This document shows, piece by piece, positions 12,031-24,646 of a stretch of 64,000 nt of DNA. The DNA lies in contig NC_064841.1 of the NCBI RefSeq assembly GCF_024166365.1, positions 29,504,001 through 29,568,000 of the forward strand, in the 5' to 3' direction. The stretch comes from Elephas maximus indicus (Eukaryota; Chordata; Mammalia; Proboscidea; Elephantidae). A model generated the notes under the pieces. The model saw nothing but the letters and a program-made list of their open reading frames with translations. It did no database searches and was not told the origin of the DNA. A program made the translations under genes and the position numbers. Each line of letters starts with the position of its first letter. Positions within the stretch are counted from its first letter, which is position 1.

Positions 12031-12659
12031 TGGAGTTAGTAGTGTTCAGAAATAGAAATATCATATTATGTTTTATTTAGGAAACCTCAGGCATTACCCC
12101 GAATCAGAATTTCAAATGTAAGATGGCAGCAAGAAATAAATTTACCACAGGAAAAAAAAAAAGACAGATGAATTTTAAAACTGGAGATGTCGTAAAACTA
12201 TTTTTGTACATTTTAGTTGTCTTATTTACAATGTTAACATAACCATAGAGATGCCAAATTAAATGTATAATATTGGAAGGGAAAGCTATCATTTTGTTAT
12301 GCCTACAATTGTTTACATTTGTTAAATTCCCAGTCTCCTAAAGTGTTTTAAATTGTCAAAAACTCATTGAAACTGGATAGAACCTCACCAGTGTGAGGAT
12401 AAAAAAGCAGAAATCTTCCTGGCTTACTTTCTAGTCTGAACTTTTTGGTTCAAGTACTTTCAAATACTTTATTCCTGCATCAAAAGGCTTCAGGAAGCGT
12501 CTATGGTTTTCCAGCCAGTAGCTAGAAACGCTTTGGTAGGTTCTAAGCTGAGGTTTTTCCATACAGTCATTGCTACACCCTGGAATATCTTATTTTACTA
12601 CTATCAAAATGTGAATTGTAAATAATAAAAATATTAATAGTAATAGAACACCTGCTTGT
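12031..12659. other. Single-copy AT-rich intergenic sequence
   Basis: No repeat or gene recognised. It could hold the most distal part of the TNIK transcript, but nothing in the sequence decides this. Confidence 0.4.
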
Positions 12660-13112
12660 TCTCACTGCCACTTCAGGCTATTATTCTACCCTCCCCCCCA
12701 CCCCACCCCACAAACACCCACCACTCTGAAGCTCCTGCCATTACCCTCTGAAGTCCCTATGTTACCCCTCATTGCTTAAAAGCTCTTGGCTCACTGTCAC
12801 TGTCTCCAACACCATCCTTTCTTAATTCTTGATTTCTGTATCCACTTAGACAATCCACCAACACCCTGGCTTCTCAGTTTCCTGATCTTGTCCACTGAAG
12901 CTTATCATTACCTATAGTCCCTTCTTAAGTGATAGCAGGTAACTCTTCCCATTTGCTCTGGGTGGGTCCTATCCTACCTCTCCAACTGAAGGCCACTGCT
13001 CTAGCAATTCTCTTTCTTCTGCTTCACCAATTTTTTCCTATATTCTGGAGCATTTTACTACATTCATGCTGCAATAGCTCCTGTCTTATAAACACCCTCC
13101 ACGGCCCACTCA

Positions 13113-13300
13113 GGAGTCCCTGGGTGGCATGAACGGTTAAGCATTCAACTACTAATCAAAAAGTTAGTGGCTCGAACCCGCCAGAAGAAAGGCCTGGAGA
13201 TTTATTTCCAAGCTTGAAAACCGTATGAAGCACAGCTCTTCTCTGCAAACATGGAGTCGCCATAAGTCAGAAATCAACTTGACAGCAACTGGTTTTTTCA
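13113..13300 (+). mobile_element. AfroSINE-related SINE, variant with long middle
   Basis: Begins GAGTCCCTGGGTGGCATGAA, has the GAAGAAAGGCCTGGAGAT middle seen in the older subfamily, and ends AAATCAACTTGACAGCAACT. It is inserted in L2. Confidence 0.85.
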
Positions 13301-14159
13301 CTCCACTACACCCTCTAACTACTATCTTATTTATCTGCCCCCTTTCACAGAAAAACTCTCCATGGGAAATGGTGCATACTTCCTTTCTCCAGTTTCTCTC
13401 CTCCTTTGGTCTCTTGAACCAATTCCAATCAGGCTGTCATCCTCACCATAGTACCTCTTGCCCAGAACACCAATGATCATGCTGTCAAATGTGGTGGTCA
13501 TGCCACTTGACTTCTCTGCAGTCTTTCACACAGTTGATAACTCCTTTCTCCTTGAAATACTTGGCTCTGCAACCTGCTTCTTAAGTTTTCGCTCATCTCC
13601 TTGGCCACTCCTTCAGCGTCTCCTTTGCCAAGTCCTTGGAGTATCTTAGTGCTGGACATCTCCTCTCTAGGAGATCTCTTCTAGACCTGGGACTTTAAAC
13701 ATCATTTATACCAGGACTACACCCACATTTTTAATCTCTAACCTCCACTTCTTTCCTGAATACCAGACTTACATACCTAACTTCCTACTTGACATCTTCA
13801 TTTGGGTGTGCAACTGGAATCTCAAACTGACATGTTGAAAACTAAACTCTAATTTGTACTCAACCACCACTCTACTCCCCTTCAGTCCTTCCTGTCAGTA
13901 AATGGAAACTCCATTCTTCTGGGCCAGAAAACCTCATACTTGTCCTTAATTTTTTCTTTCACTTACCACATTCAATCCGTTTTCTTTTTTCATTCTATTT
14001 TCTTTAGTTTCAGACTATATCCAGAATCTAAACTGAGTCCAAGCCATTTCTTGCCTGGGATAATACTTTTAAAATGTACACTAAATTATGTCACTTTCTG
14101 CTAAGCCTCAATGTTTTCCCATCTAACTTAGAATGTCAACATCCTTACTGTGGCCTAGA

Positions 14160-14224
14160 AAACCAAAAAAACCAAACGCAGTTCTGTTGAGTCGATTCTG
14201 ACTCATAGCAACCCTAAGACCCTA
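14160..14224 (-). mobile_element. AfroSINE-type SINE tail fragment
   Basis: Only the reversed 3' tail remains: AAAAAACCAAACGCAG then GTTGAGTCGATTCTGACTCA. It is inserted in L2. Confidence 0.85.
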
Positions 14225-14620
14225 CATAATCTGTGCTCCACTCCCAATCAGCACTATCACTTCTAGACTTCATCTTCTGTTTCCTTAGTTCACTCTGCTT
14301 CAGTCATACTGGCATTGCTTTACCCAGAGTGCCCAGACCATGCTCCTGTCTCAGGTTCTTTGCCCTTTCTGCTTCCTCTGTTACCTTGCTGTTTACCCTT
14401 GCATACCTGCGTGGTTTATTCCCTCCCTTTAGGTCTCTGCACAAATATTCCTTTACTACCAGAGATCTATGTAAAAGAATCCATAGCCCCCAGTCATTTC
14501 TACTTTATTGCCTTTTGTAAGCGCCTTTCACCATCTGTGTTGTTCACTGGTCTGCCTCCAGTACTTAGAAGAGTGCCTGGCAATTAGTAGTCAGTTCTTG
14601 TCGGATGGATGAATGAATGA

Positions 14621-16551
14621 AAATAACCAAGAAGAGAGTTTTTGGAGGAAAAAAAATGTATAAAACTATATAGCAATTTTCATTTAAATATAAAAACAAA
14701 AAGCTCTCTCCAACATCTACATAATAAAAGCATGGGTTTACTTTCATGTGGAATATAGAAAACCTTATTGGTTTTCTTTCCTGGAAGGCTATTATAGGTG
14801 AAAAACACCTGGCTATACTCTGTTGCTCCATGAATCATCTTAACAGGCCAAGTTGCAGGGTCAGAGGAGAGACTCTCGTATAGGACAGCATTTCAAACCT
14901 CATATTTATACAGATAATGATCCATTTCAAGCTATCAGCATTGCTGGAAGTGCAGAGTTATTGGATGTGGGGGGAGGGTTCTGAATTTTATTTTCTGGTC
15001 TGAATGTTTAAAAAGAACAACAAATACATTTTTTTTTTCCTAAAATAAGAAGTATCCTCCTGCCAAATGCAACATCAAGAAAGCCTGATGACAGTTGGGC
15101 CTAACCAGTCTTCCAGGCGACAACAGTTTGGAGGCCTCCCTGGCAAGCTCTGACATCTGTATATGTTCAGCTGCACTCAATGTTGTTGCATGAGTTTCAT
15201 TGTAGGAGATTGACACCTGCCTTCTGATGAATTTATTGTTCCACTCAGTCTTGTAAAGGGCACCTTGAAGTTTTAGTTTGTTCAATCGTGTATTTTCCCG
15301 CTCATTTAATAAAAGAAACATTTTAAAAAACAACGAAGATAATGAAATGATGTAATATGAAGCAATGTAACAGTGAAAGAATTTTTTTTGTTCCTGTTAT
15401 TTTTTGTCTTTTCACAAATCTGTTGAGATGCAGGATAATGTATAATCCATGCTGAGTAGTCAGGGTCAAGGTCTTAATCAGCCTTTTCCAAGGCCAAAGT
15501 CACATGGGGATTCCATGGTGCTTAGTTCCAGATTCCTAAAGTTCCTCACAAAAGGGATGGGGTGTTGATTCCAGTTAGAGACGGAGAGAGTATAATACGG
15601 ATTATAAGTAAGATATGCACAAGGTGTCAGCATTAGTCATTGTGAGCAATCTATATACCACAAGTTCTAGTTATTAAGACACAACAAATGATTTCAAAAT
15701 GAATTCTCAACAATTTATGTGAAAAAACATTTTAGAGTGTTGCTTTTCCTTTAAATTATGTCTCACCAGCTTGAATATGTTTGTTTTGTTTTGTTTTTCT
15801 TAAGTAACTAAGTATTCTGTGACAATAACAATCTGGCATGAAGTCAGTGCCCTCCAAAAAGAATCACCTTGGTTTCTGAAGTTCAAAATTATTTTATTAG
15901 CTTATCGAGTGAAGTTACGAAGACATGGATTAGCAGCATTGTGATCAGCCCTGCATCTATGCCCCTCAGTCTCAGGTTATCTTGTATTATTAAACCTGTT
16001 TAATAAAAGAGATGACAGTTGAAAGGCTGAGGAATTTAGAGCTAAAAGGCATCACTATAGCAGAAAGAAGCTAGCCTGCAGCTCAGCCTGATGCTCTTTC
16101 CCCGTTGCATCCTTCCTCCTCACCAGAATGGCCATTCATAATTGGATGCCTATCAACCAGGCAGGCCAAAGTTACCACTGGTCCAAAGCAAAGGGACAAA
16201 ATAAAGAGTTCTCCATAAACCTCATTTAAAGACAGTCTTTTATTTGGAGATTGTGTTCCCTTACTTTATGTTGTGACAATATCTGCAAGAGCTGCTGCTG
16301 ATCGTAGAAGGCAATTTATTTTATTGAATAGTCTAGTCTGACAAAATTAAAAGATGGCAGCCTTTTTGATGGTTCTCGTAAGATTTCAGGTTGGGAGGAG
16401 GCTTTCAAGGTGTTTTTGTTTTCGTTTTAACTTTACTGGTTAGAGAAGTCCAGAAAGTGTGGAAATGGTGCTCTAGAGTACTTATACGAGGCCAGACCTT
16501 TTTTCAGTCTGGTAATGGACTGTCCATCTCAAGAATTGCTGGAGCAAATAT
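14621..16551. other. Single-copy intergenic sequence
   Basis: About 1.9 kb with no repeat I can assign. Short open frames are uninterrupted by chance only. No splice-bounded or family-like protein is seen. Confidence 0.5.
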
Positions 16552-16714
16552 AACCTGTAATCTGTTGCCATCGAGTCGATTCCTACTCATAGTGACCCTA
16601 TAGGACAGAGTAGAACTGCCTGTAGAGTTTCCAGGGAGCACCTGGTGGATTCAAACTGCTGATCTTTTGGTTAGCAGCCATAGCTCTTAACCGCTATACC
16701 ACCAGGTTTTTTGG
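16552..16714 (-). mobile_element. AfroSINE-type SINE
   Basis: Reversed full-length copy: CATCGAGTCGATTCCTACTC at the left and ACCGCTATACCACCAGG at the right. Confidence 0.95.
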
Positions 16715-17257
16715 AACAAATATGGAAACAAAAAAGCAGCAGCATCCAGCATTGGGAACAAAGCAGGTACCCCACCTGGTGTCCATGAGTTATACTTACG
16801 TTGCTGACCTCATCAAGGTAAGCGGTGGGTAAACTTGTGTGGAATTCCGGAAATGTGCACAGACTCCAGTGCCATCCCAGAGTAGACACGCCAAAAGAGG
16901 CTTCAGTTCATATTGTAGAATGGAAGAAATCGGGAGATGGAAGTCATCAGCTAAGCTCATCTCTCTCACCTTATCAGCTTGAGGGTCCCAATCTTCTCAA
17001 GTATAATGACTTCCCATCATAGCCACCTAGGAAACTAAAAAAAAAAAAAAAAAAAGTTCAGTCACATTTTTTAAATGGAACTGCATTTTATAAGTCACAT
17101 GCATTTGTAAAACTTAAGTGAGTCATTTATTTAGTTTACAGACAAAGCTCGGTGCACGCATGGATTGCATGACCCCTTGCTATATACCTCTGCAACCCCC
17201 AGCCCTGCTGAAGTCCCTAGCCAATGGTGTGGAAAACGTAACTGAACGTTTCCCCTT

Positions 17258-17433
17258 GTTTTGACTCAATGACCTCACGTGACAGAGTAGAACTGCCCTA
17301 TAGAGTTTTCTAGGCTGTAATCTTTATAGGGGCAGATGGCCAAGTCTTTCTTTCAAGGAGCCACTGTGTGAATTTGAACTGACACCCCTTCATTAGCAGC
17401 CAACGTCTTAACCTTTGTGCCACCAGGGCTCCC
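17258..17433 (-). mobile_element. AfroSINE-related SINE, long-middle variant
   Basis: Reversed. It contains GACAGAGTAGAACTGCCC, the middle CTTTCTTTCAAGGAGCCACT, and the head complement TTTGTGCCACCAGGGCTCCC. Confidence 0.9.
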
Positions 17434-17592
17434 TAAACATTTCCCCTAAGAGCCCCTTTTTGTATCTTGGTTGTGTTTTCTGGCAATGCTTTAATATGAA
17501 TGATATGTTAATGGTCACTGGTCCAGTTCATTTTAATAAAGCCATCCTTACGACTTCAGATGTCAGAGAACTCAGGAATACATTATCACAGT

Positions 17593-17620
17593 TGTTTTTT
17601 TTTTTTTTTTTTTTTTTTGC
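17593..17620. repeat. Poly-T tract
   Basis: A run of 25 or more T residues. It may be the tail of a minus-strand retroposon whose body is not recognised. Confidence 0.7.
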
Positions 17621-17654
17621 CTGTTTATGTGCCATCTTGTTTTAAAAAGTCAGG

Positions 17655-17770
17655 CAGCTGTGATCTGGCTTTTAACAAGCCACCTAAGCAAACTCAACAC
17701 GTGATCCATGTGAAGGAAAGTAAAGGAGCCATTTATTTACCAGCTGCCTATGCTGGATGCTGAGGAAGAA
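17655..17770 (+). repeat. Copy A of a local divergent duplication
   Basis: It aligns over its length with 31590-31725, on the far side of the L1. Shared blocks include AAGCAAAC, GATCCATG, CCATTTATTTA and TTGGATGCT/CTGGATGCT. Identity is roughly three quarters by eye. The right part resembles the tail of an antisense L2. Confidence 0.6.
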
Positions 17771-18359
17771 ACATCTGATGAAGAAATGATTGCTGCTTTT
17801 AAAGAGCTGTAGTCTCCTTAGGCTGCAAGGGAGATGGGGAAGGCAAGGACAGGACACAAACATGCATAGGCAATGACAAAAAAAAGCCATGAGTTGGAGC
17901 CATAACCACATCCATCATGTGATAGAGGAATGAAGGGACTGCTTTGGGACCAACAAGAAGAGATTTCTCTGCCTGGAAGCGTTATGGAAGACTTCCAGGA
18001 GGAAGCAGCCTTTATCTGACTATGGGACAGGAAAAAAGGAGGAGGCACTGCAGCAAGTGGGAATATCTTGAACAAAGAAAGGCATAGAGGAGTGGAAGAG
18101 CATGGCAGGTACAGAAATGGCAAGTCATTCAATATGACTAAAGAGAGAGTGCTGGGGGAGAGGGGAAAAAAATATCTTACTGCAAATGTGCAACGTTTTC
18201 TCCACCTCTCCTTGATCCTTCTGATATAGGCCCCAGGGGTTTCAGAGTTTTGATTCAGCCTGCTGCCTGGCCCAGTGGGCAATGTTTGGTGAATGAATAA
18301 CACCATTAGGTTAGGAATATGGTTTATATACTGCCTTAATTGAAAAAGTATTCGAGGCA
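17771..18359 (-). repeat. Possible antisense L2-like remnant
   Basis: Purine-rich text such as GACTTCCAGGAGGAAGCAGC and AAGGCATAGAGGAGTGG recalls reversed L2 3' sequence. A 180-codon open frame on the minus strand (17818-18360) is low-complexity and unlike any known protein. It is taken as a by-product. Confidence 0.4.
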
Positions 18360-18371
18360 CCTATGATCTGA
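18360..18371. repeat. L1 target-site duplication, left copy
   Basis: CCTATGATCTGA here matches CCTATGATTTGA at 31588-31599 in 11 of 12 positions. The two bound the whole 13.2-kb L1 compound. Confidence 0.75.
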
Positions 18372-19960
18372 TTTTTTTCTTTTTTACTGTGCTTTTTTTT
18401 TTTTTTTAGGTGAAAAATTTACAAAGAAAATTACATTCCCATTAACTATGTGCATAGTTTGTACATATAGTGTTCCATGACACTGGTTGCATTCTCACAA
18501 CGTGTCATCACTCTCCGCATTTCCAGCCTGGGTTTGCCAACTCCTTTCATGCAGATTTTCTACCCCTTCCTGCAGTCGCATCTTTGCTTTTGGAAATATT
18601 GTCCTTTTGATCTTGTATAATTGATTCTTCTAAGGAACGTGTTCCTCTCAGAAGTTATTAATTTTGGGGCCTGTCTATTGTTTGCCTGAAAGGTGGTCTC
18701 TGGAAATGGCTTCAGTTCCAGGTCAGGAGGGTGTCTTAGAGCCATAGTCTTGGGGGTTCCTACAGTCTCTGTCAGACCAGTAAGTGTGGTCATTTTTGTG
18801 AACTTGACTTTTCTACATTTTTCTCCCGCTCTGCCTGGGAACCTCAGTTGTGCTCCCAGTCAGAGCAGGCACCATCTAGCTCTTCTGGTCTTGGGGTCTT
18901 GTAGGCTCTGGTTCGTGTGGGTCCATTAGTCTTTTGGACTGATTACACCCTTGAGTCTTCGGGTTTTTTCACTCTCCTTTGCTATAGATGAGAGGAAAAC
19001 AATAGTTGTATCTTAGATGGCCACTCGCAATCTTAAGACCCCAGACGCTACTCGCCAAAGCAGGATGGAGAACATTTTCTTTAGGAACTATGTTGTACTA
19101 ATTGACATAGATGTCCCCTGAGTCTATGGTCCTTTGCTTTTGAGCTGAGGATCTCTGCCCCAAGAGGTGTTTGGTTATGTCTAAGGAGTTTCCACAACTG
19201 TGCCCCTTATGTGCTCTATTGTATGTATTAATATATATCTAACACCTACAATTATATAGTAGAAATATCCACAACCAAACCTATATCTGCAGGTGACTGT
19301 GCTCTCTTATGCCTATTTAGCATACATATGTATCCATTTGTAAATTATTGTTAATACTATTGTTACAGGATTGTCTATGTTATAGTAATTACCATAAAAA
19401 AATTACCATAAAAAAGTTACCATAGTTACCCTTTATTCTTGTGTTCCCCTCAGTGTCTTCCTTCGCCTTAGTCATGTTGTGCTGACTTCCCCTATATTGT
19501 ATATTGCCTTTCCCTTCACTATCTAGTTAGTAATTTTCACATCCCTGGTAATCATCAAAGAAAGTGTGTGTGTGTGTGTGTGTGTAAACCTTCTCTTGTT
19601 TTTTTATAATAGTGATCTCATGCAATATTTGTCATTTTGTGACTGACTTATTTCACTAAGCTTCATCCATGTTGTGAGATGTTTTGCAGATCCATCATTA
19701 TTCTTTATTGTTGTGTAATATACCATTGTGTGTATGTTTATCCATTCATTCACTCATGGGCACATAGGTTGTTTCCATCTTTTTGCTATTGTGAATAATG
19801 GTACAATGAACACAGGTGTACATATGTCTATTCATGTTACAGCTCTAATTTCTTTAGGCTATATACCAAGGAGTGGGATTTTTGTACCATGTGGTATTTC
19901 TATTTATAACTTCTTAAGGAAACAACCTACCATTTTTAATAGTGGTTATACTATTTTACA
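18372..19960 (-). mobile_element. L1 3'UTR and ORF2 C-terminal region
   Basis: Reversed L1 3' sequence. The text TTCATCCATGTTGTGAGATG through ATTGTGAATAATGGTACAAT, with TTCCCACCAGCAGTG just beyond it, is the well-known ORF2 3'/3'UTR text of mammalian L1. A (GT)n run lies at 19566-19586. Parts near 18.5-19.0 kb are lineage-specific 3'UTR. Confidence 0.85.
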
Positions 19961-20120
19961 TTCCCACCAGCAGTGTATAAGAGTTCCAGTGTCCCCACAA
20001 CCTTGCCAACATTTGTTATTTTCTGGCTTTTATTTTTATTTATTTATTTTTTTTTTTGATTACTGCCATTGATGTTGGGGTGAGATGGTACTCATTGTAG
20101 TTTGGATTTGCATCTCTCTA

Positions 20121-20273
20121 ACCCTGGTGGCATAGTGGGTGAGAGATACAGCTGCTAACCAAAATGTCAGCAGTTCAAATCCACCAGGCGCTCCTTGGAA
20201 ACCTTACAGGGCAGTTCTACTCTGTCCTATAGGAATACTATAAGACAAAATTGACTCAACGGCAATGGGTTTT
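20121..20273 (+). mobile_element. AfroSINE-type SINE inside L1
   Basis: ACCCTGGTGGCATAGTGG head and GACAAAATTGACTCAACGGC tail, full length. It abuts the left duplication of the RTE element that follows. Confidence 0.95.
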
Positions 20274-20408
20274 AATGGCTAATGACCTTCATTTGCTAAT
20301 GTGACACAACTCAAAATAAGAAAAACAGCTGCAAACCATCCATTAATAGCAGGAATGTGAAATGTACGAAGTATGAATCCAGGAAAATCGTAAATTGTCA
20401 AAAGTGAA

Positions 20409-20624
20409 ATGGAACACATAAACATCAATATCCTAGGCATTAGTGAGCTGAAATGGACCAGTATTGGCCATTTTGAATCAGACAATCATATGGTCTACTG
20501 TGCCAGGAATGACAAATTGAAGAGAAATGGCGTCACATTCATCATGAAAAATAACATTTTAAGATCCACCCTGAAGCACAACACTGTCAGCGATAGGATA
20601 ATATCCATTCGCCTACAAGGATAA
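20409..20624 (+). pseudogene. RTE endonuclease domain remnant
   Basis: The frame reads MEHININILGISELKW and then WTSIGHFESDNHMVYCARN, the N-terminal part of the RTE/BovB AP-like endonuclease. It ends at a stop. Homologous sequence continues in other frames past 20640 (IIQIYTPTTKAKDVEIKEVY). Confidence 0.85.
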
Positions 20625-21002
20625 CCAGTTAATACAACTATTATTCAAATTTACACACCAACCACTAAAGCCAAAGATGTAGAAATTAAAGAGGTTTACC
20701 AACTTCTGCAGCCTGAAAACATGCAATCAAGATGCATTGATAATTACTGGTAGTTGGAATGTGAAAGTTGGAAATGAAGAAGGAACAGTAGTGGACACCA
20801 CCAAATGGAATACACAGAAATCACATTCGCTACTTCTGTGGAAAGAGACAATAGAGAAGCTCAACATCATCAGTCAGAACAAGGCTAGGGGCCGACAGCA
20901 CAACAGGCTATCAATTGCTCATATGCAAGTTCAAGCTGAAGTTGAAGAAAATTAGAGCAAGTCTGTGAGAGCCAAAGTACAACCTGGAGTATCAAAAAAC
21001 AG

Positions 21003-21158
21003 CAAAACCCAAATCCATTGCTGTTGAGCCAATTCTGACTCATAGCAACAACATAGGACAGAGTAGAATTGCCCCATAGGGTTTCTAAGGAGCAGCTGGT
21101 GGATTTGAACTGCTGGTTAGCAGCCAAGCTCTTTAACCACTGCAGGACCAGGGCTTCA
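21003..21158 (-). mobile_element. AfroSINE-type SINE inside RTE
   Basis: Reversed. ATCCATTGCTGTTGAGCCAA at the left, CACTGCAGGACCAGGGCTTC at the right. Confidence 0.95.
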
Positions 21159-21638
21159 CTTTAAATATATCCTATGTGAATTAAGAGACGATCTCAAGAA
21201 TAGATTTGATGCACTGAACACTAATAATTGAAGACCAGAAGGGTTGTGAAATGACATCAAGGACGTCATACATGAAGAAAGCAAAAGGTCACTAAAAAAG
21301 GAAAGAAGGAAAAGACCAAAATAGATGTCAGAAGAGACTCTGAAACTTGCTCTTGAATGTAGAATAGCTAAACCGAAAGGAAGAAATCATGAAGTAAAAA
21401 AGCTGAGCAGAAGATTTCAAAGAGCAGCTCGAGAAGACAAAATAGTTATAGCAAAGACCTGGAGTTAGAAAACCAAAAGGGAAGAACAAGATCAGCAATT
21501 CTCAAGCTGAAAGAACTGAAGAAAAAATTCAAGCCTCAAGTTGCAATACTGAAGGATTCCACAGGAAAAATATTAAAGGGCACAGGAAGCATCAAAAGAA
21601 GATGGAAGGAATACATAGAGTCACTGTACCAAAGAGAG

Positions 21639-21910
21639 TTGGTAGAGGAGGTAGCAGATGATCAAGAACCGATGGTACTCAAGGACGAAGTCCAAACTGC
21701 ACTGAAGGCGTTGATGAAAAACAAGACTCCAGAAACTGATAAAATACCAATTGAGATGCTTCAGCAAAAGGATGCCATGCTGGAGGTGCTCACTCGTCTA
21801 TGCCAAGAAATGTGGAAGACAGCTACCTGGCCAACTGACTGGAAGAGATCCATATTTGTGCCCATTCCAAAGAAAGGTGACCCAATCAGATGTGGAAATT
21901 ATCAAACAGT
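21639..21910 (+). pseudogene. RTE reverse transcriptase N-terminal remnant
   Basis: The open frame reads VLKDEVQTALKALMKNKTPE and then WPTDWKRSIFVPIPKKGD, followed by CGNYQTV. These are conserved blocks at the start of the RTE reverse transcriptase domain. It runs out into an A-rich slip at about 21910. Confidence 0.9.
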
Positions 21911-22255
21911 AAAAAAAAAAAAATTTTTTATCATTAATATCACACGCAAGTAAAATTTTGCTGAAGGTTATTCAAAAGCAGCTGCAGCAGTACATCAACA
22001 GGGAACTGCCAGAAATTCAAGCTGGATTCAGATGAGGATGTGGAAAGAGGGATGTCATTGCTCATGTCCAGTGGATCCTGGCTGAAAATAACGAATACGA
22101 GAAAGATGTTTACCTGTGTTTTATTGGCTATTCAAAGGCATTTGACTTTGTGGATCATAACAAATTATGGATAATATTGTGAAGAACTGGAAAGTTGTGT
22201 TCATCAGTATACATACACCAAGAGGCAGTCATTCAAAGAGAGCAAGGGGATACTG

Positions 22256-22395
22256 AACCCATTGCCATCAAATCAATTCCTACTCAATGACCCTACAGGA
22301 CAGAGTAGAATTGCCCCACAGAGTTTTCAAGGAGCACCTGGTGAATTCAAACTGCTGACCTCTTAACCATTTAACCACTATACCACCAGGGTTCC
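22256..22395 (-). mobile_element. AfroSINE-type SINE inside RTE, with perfect target duplication
   Basis: The reversed SINE is bounded by the identical 13-mer CAAGGGGATACTG at 22243-22255 and 22396-22408. The interrupted RTE sequence is continuous once the SINE and one copy are removed. Confidence 0.97.
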
Positions 22396-23014
22396 CAAGG
22401 GGATACTGCGTGGTTTAAAACCAGGAAAGGTATGTGTCAGGGTTGTATCCTTTCATCATACATATTGAATCCATACGCTGAGCAAATAATCTGAGAAGCT
22501 AGACTATATGAAGAAGAACGGGGCATCAGGATTGGAGGAAAACTAACGAACAAGCAGATGACACAACCTTGCTTGCTGAAAGTGAAGAGGACTCGAAGCA
22601 CTTACCGATGAAGATCAAAGAACACAGCCTTCAGTATGGATTATACCTCAACATAAAGAGGACATCCTCACAGCTGGACCAATAAGCAGCTTCATGATAA
22701 ATGGATAAAATATTGAAGTTGTCAAGGATTTCATTTTACTTGGATCCACAATCAATGCCTATGGAAGCAGCAGTCAAGAAATCAAATGATGCATTGCATT
22801 GGGCAAATCTGCTCTAAAGTGTTAAAAAAAAAAAAAAAAAAAGCAAAGATGTCACTTTAAGGTCAAAGGTGCACCTGACCCAAGCCATGGGTTTTTCAGT
22901 CGCCTCATATCCATGCAAAAACAGGGCAACGAATAAGGAAGAAGAATTGATGCCTTAGAATAATGATGTTGGCAAAGAATACCATGGACTGCCAGAAGAA
23001 CAAACAAATCTGTC

Positions 23015-23290
23015 TTGGAAGAAATACAGCCAGGATGCTCGTTAGAAGCAAGGATGGCAAGACTTCATCTCACATACTTTGGACATGTTATCAGGAGGGT
23101 CCAATCCTTGGAGAAGGACATTATGCTTGGTAAAGTAGAGGGTCGGCAAAAAAGAGGAAGACCCTCAAGGAGATGGACTGACGCAGTGGCTGCAACAATG
23201 GGCTCAAGCATAACAACGATTTTGAAGATAGCACAGGACTGGGCAGGGTTTCATTCTGTGGTACATAGGGTCGCTGTGAGTTGGAACTAG
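23015..23290 (+). pseudogene. RTE C-terminal region remnant
   Basis: Reads LEARMARLHLTYFGHVIRR and then KRGRPSRRWTDAVAA, the conserved tail of RTE/BovB proteins, ending close to the element's 3' end. Confidence 0.9.
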
Positions 23291-23321
23291 TTTGACAGCA
23301 CCTAACAACAATGGCTAATGA

Positions 23322-24646
23322 TCATGAGCATTTCTTCATGTGTTTATCAGCCACCTGAATTTCTTCTTTGGTGAGGTGTACGTTCATGTCTTTGCCCATT
23401 TTTTAATTGGATTGCTTGTCTTTTTATTGTTGAGGTGTTGAAGTTTTCTATAAATTTTAGAGATTAAGCCCTTGTTGGAAGTTGTTGCCAATTTTTTCCC
23501 CCAATCTGCAGGTTCTCTTTTTACTCTTTTGGAGAAGTGTTTTTTGCCTTTTTTTTTTTTTTTTTTAAAATAAGCTTAAGTGTTTAATTTTTAGGAAGTC
23601 CCATTTATCTAGTTCATCCTTCCCTGTTTGTGCATTTTTAGTTGTGTTCAATATCCTATTTATACCATATATTAAGGCCTGTAGCACTGTCCTTATTTTT
23701 TTCACACATGGTCTTTATGGTTTTAGGTTTTACATTTAAGTCTTTGATCCATTTTGAGTTAGTTTTTGTGTATGGTGTGAGGTATGGGTCTTGTTTCATT
23801 TTTCTACAGTTAGACATCCAGTTTTGCCAGCACCATTTGTTAAAGAGACTATCTCTCCCCCATTAAATGGATTTTGGCCCTTTGTCAGTGATCAGCTGTC
23901 CATAGGTGGATGGATATACTTTCGGTTATCAGTGCTCTTATATTGGTCTATGTGCCTGTTGTACCAGTAACAGGCTGTTTTGGCTACTGTGGCTGTAGAG
24001 TAGGTTCTGAGATCAAGCTCCTACTTTATTCTTCTTCTTCAATAATGCTTTATTTATCCAGGTCCTCTTTCCTTTCCATATAAAGTTGATGTTTAGTTTT
24101 TTGATCTCATTAAAGAATGCTTTTGGGATTTGGACCAGGATTGCGTTCTATCTATAGATCGCTTTGGGTAGCATTGATATTTTCACCATGTTGTCTTCCT
24201 ATCCATGAGCATGGAATGTTTTTCCATTTATGTAGGTCTCTTTTGGTTTCTTACAGTAGTGTTTTATAGTTTTCTTTGTATAGATCTTTTACATCCCTGC
24301 TTAGATTTATTCCTAAGTATCTTTTGCAGGGCCATTGTAAATGGTATAGTTTTCCTGATTTCCTTTTCAATGGTCTGTTTATTGGTGTATAGGAAACCAA
24401 ATGATTTTTGTATGTTGATTTTGTATCCTGCTACTTTGCCGAATTCTTCTATTAGTTTCAGTGGCTTTCTTGTGAACTCTTTGGGATTTTCTGTGTATGA
24501 GATCATACCATCTGTGAATAGGGATAGTTTTACTTCTTCCTTACCAATTTGAATGCCCTTTATTTCCTTTTCTTGCCTTATTGCTCTAGCTAGAACTTCC
24601 AGTAAAAAGTTATAATAAGAGCGATGATAAAGGGCATCCCTGCCAT
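23322..24646 (-). mobile_element. L1 ORF2 section: reverse transcriptase region
   Basis: Antisense L1 ORF2. On the minus strand 24264-24646 reads [20 protein letters not shown] and later [18 protein letters not shown], which is L1 reverse transcriptase. The catalytic block at 24507-24518 reads FTDG where active L1 has F-A-D-D, so one catalytic Asp is lost. Confidence 0.92.

Larger units (their letters stand above)
12660..14620 (+). mobile_element. L2 LINE, degraded, sense
   Basis: L2 landmarks occur in order: AACTGGAATCTCAAACTGACA, CAGTAAATGGAAACTCCATT, TATATCCAGAATCTAAACTG, TCTCAGGTTCTTTGCCC and the 3' end GGATGGATGAATGAATGA. It is an old, pre-placental LINE with many stops and indels. Two SINE insertions lie inside it. 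Confidence 0.8.
20286..23309 (+). mobile_element. Near full-length RTE/BovB-like LINE inside L1
   Basis: About 3.0 kb including two SINEs. It is flanked by the 12-bp duplication AATGGCTAATGA at 20274-20285 and 23310-23321. RTE elements encode one protein, an AP-type endonuclease joined to a reverse transcriptase. Here the endonuclease region starts near 20409 (ILGISELKWTSIGHFESDNH), the reverse transcriptase palm start is at 21639-21910 (WPTDWKRSIFVPIPKKGD), and the C-terminal region is at 23015-23290 (LHLTYFGHVIRR). The frame is broken many times, so it is inactive. The 3' end is TTTGACAGCACCTAACAACA. It is the most complete RTE copy in the window. Confidence 0.93.

Noticed and set aside
13225..13649. 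Open frames of 60-85 codons
   Set aside because: They fall in a degraded L2 LINE and a SINE. Frames do not continue and no host gene is implied.
17818..18360. 180-codon open frame on the minus strand, the longest in the window
   Set aside because: Low-complexity, Ser/Pro/Leu-rich, with no recognisable domain. The DNA resembles antisense L2 and no splice or promoter support was seen.
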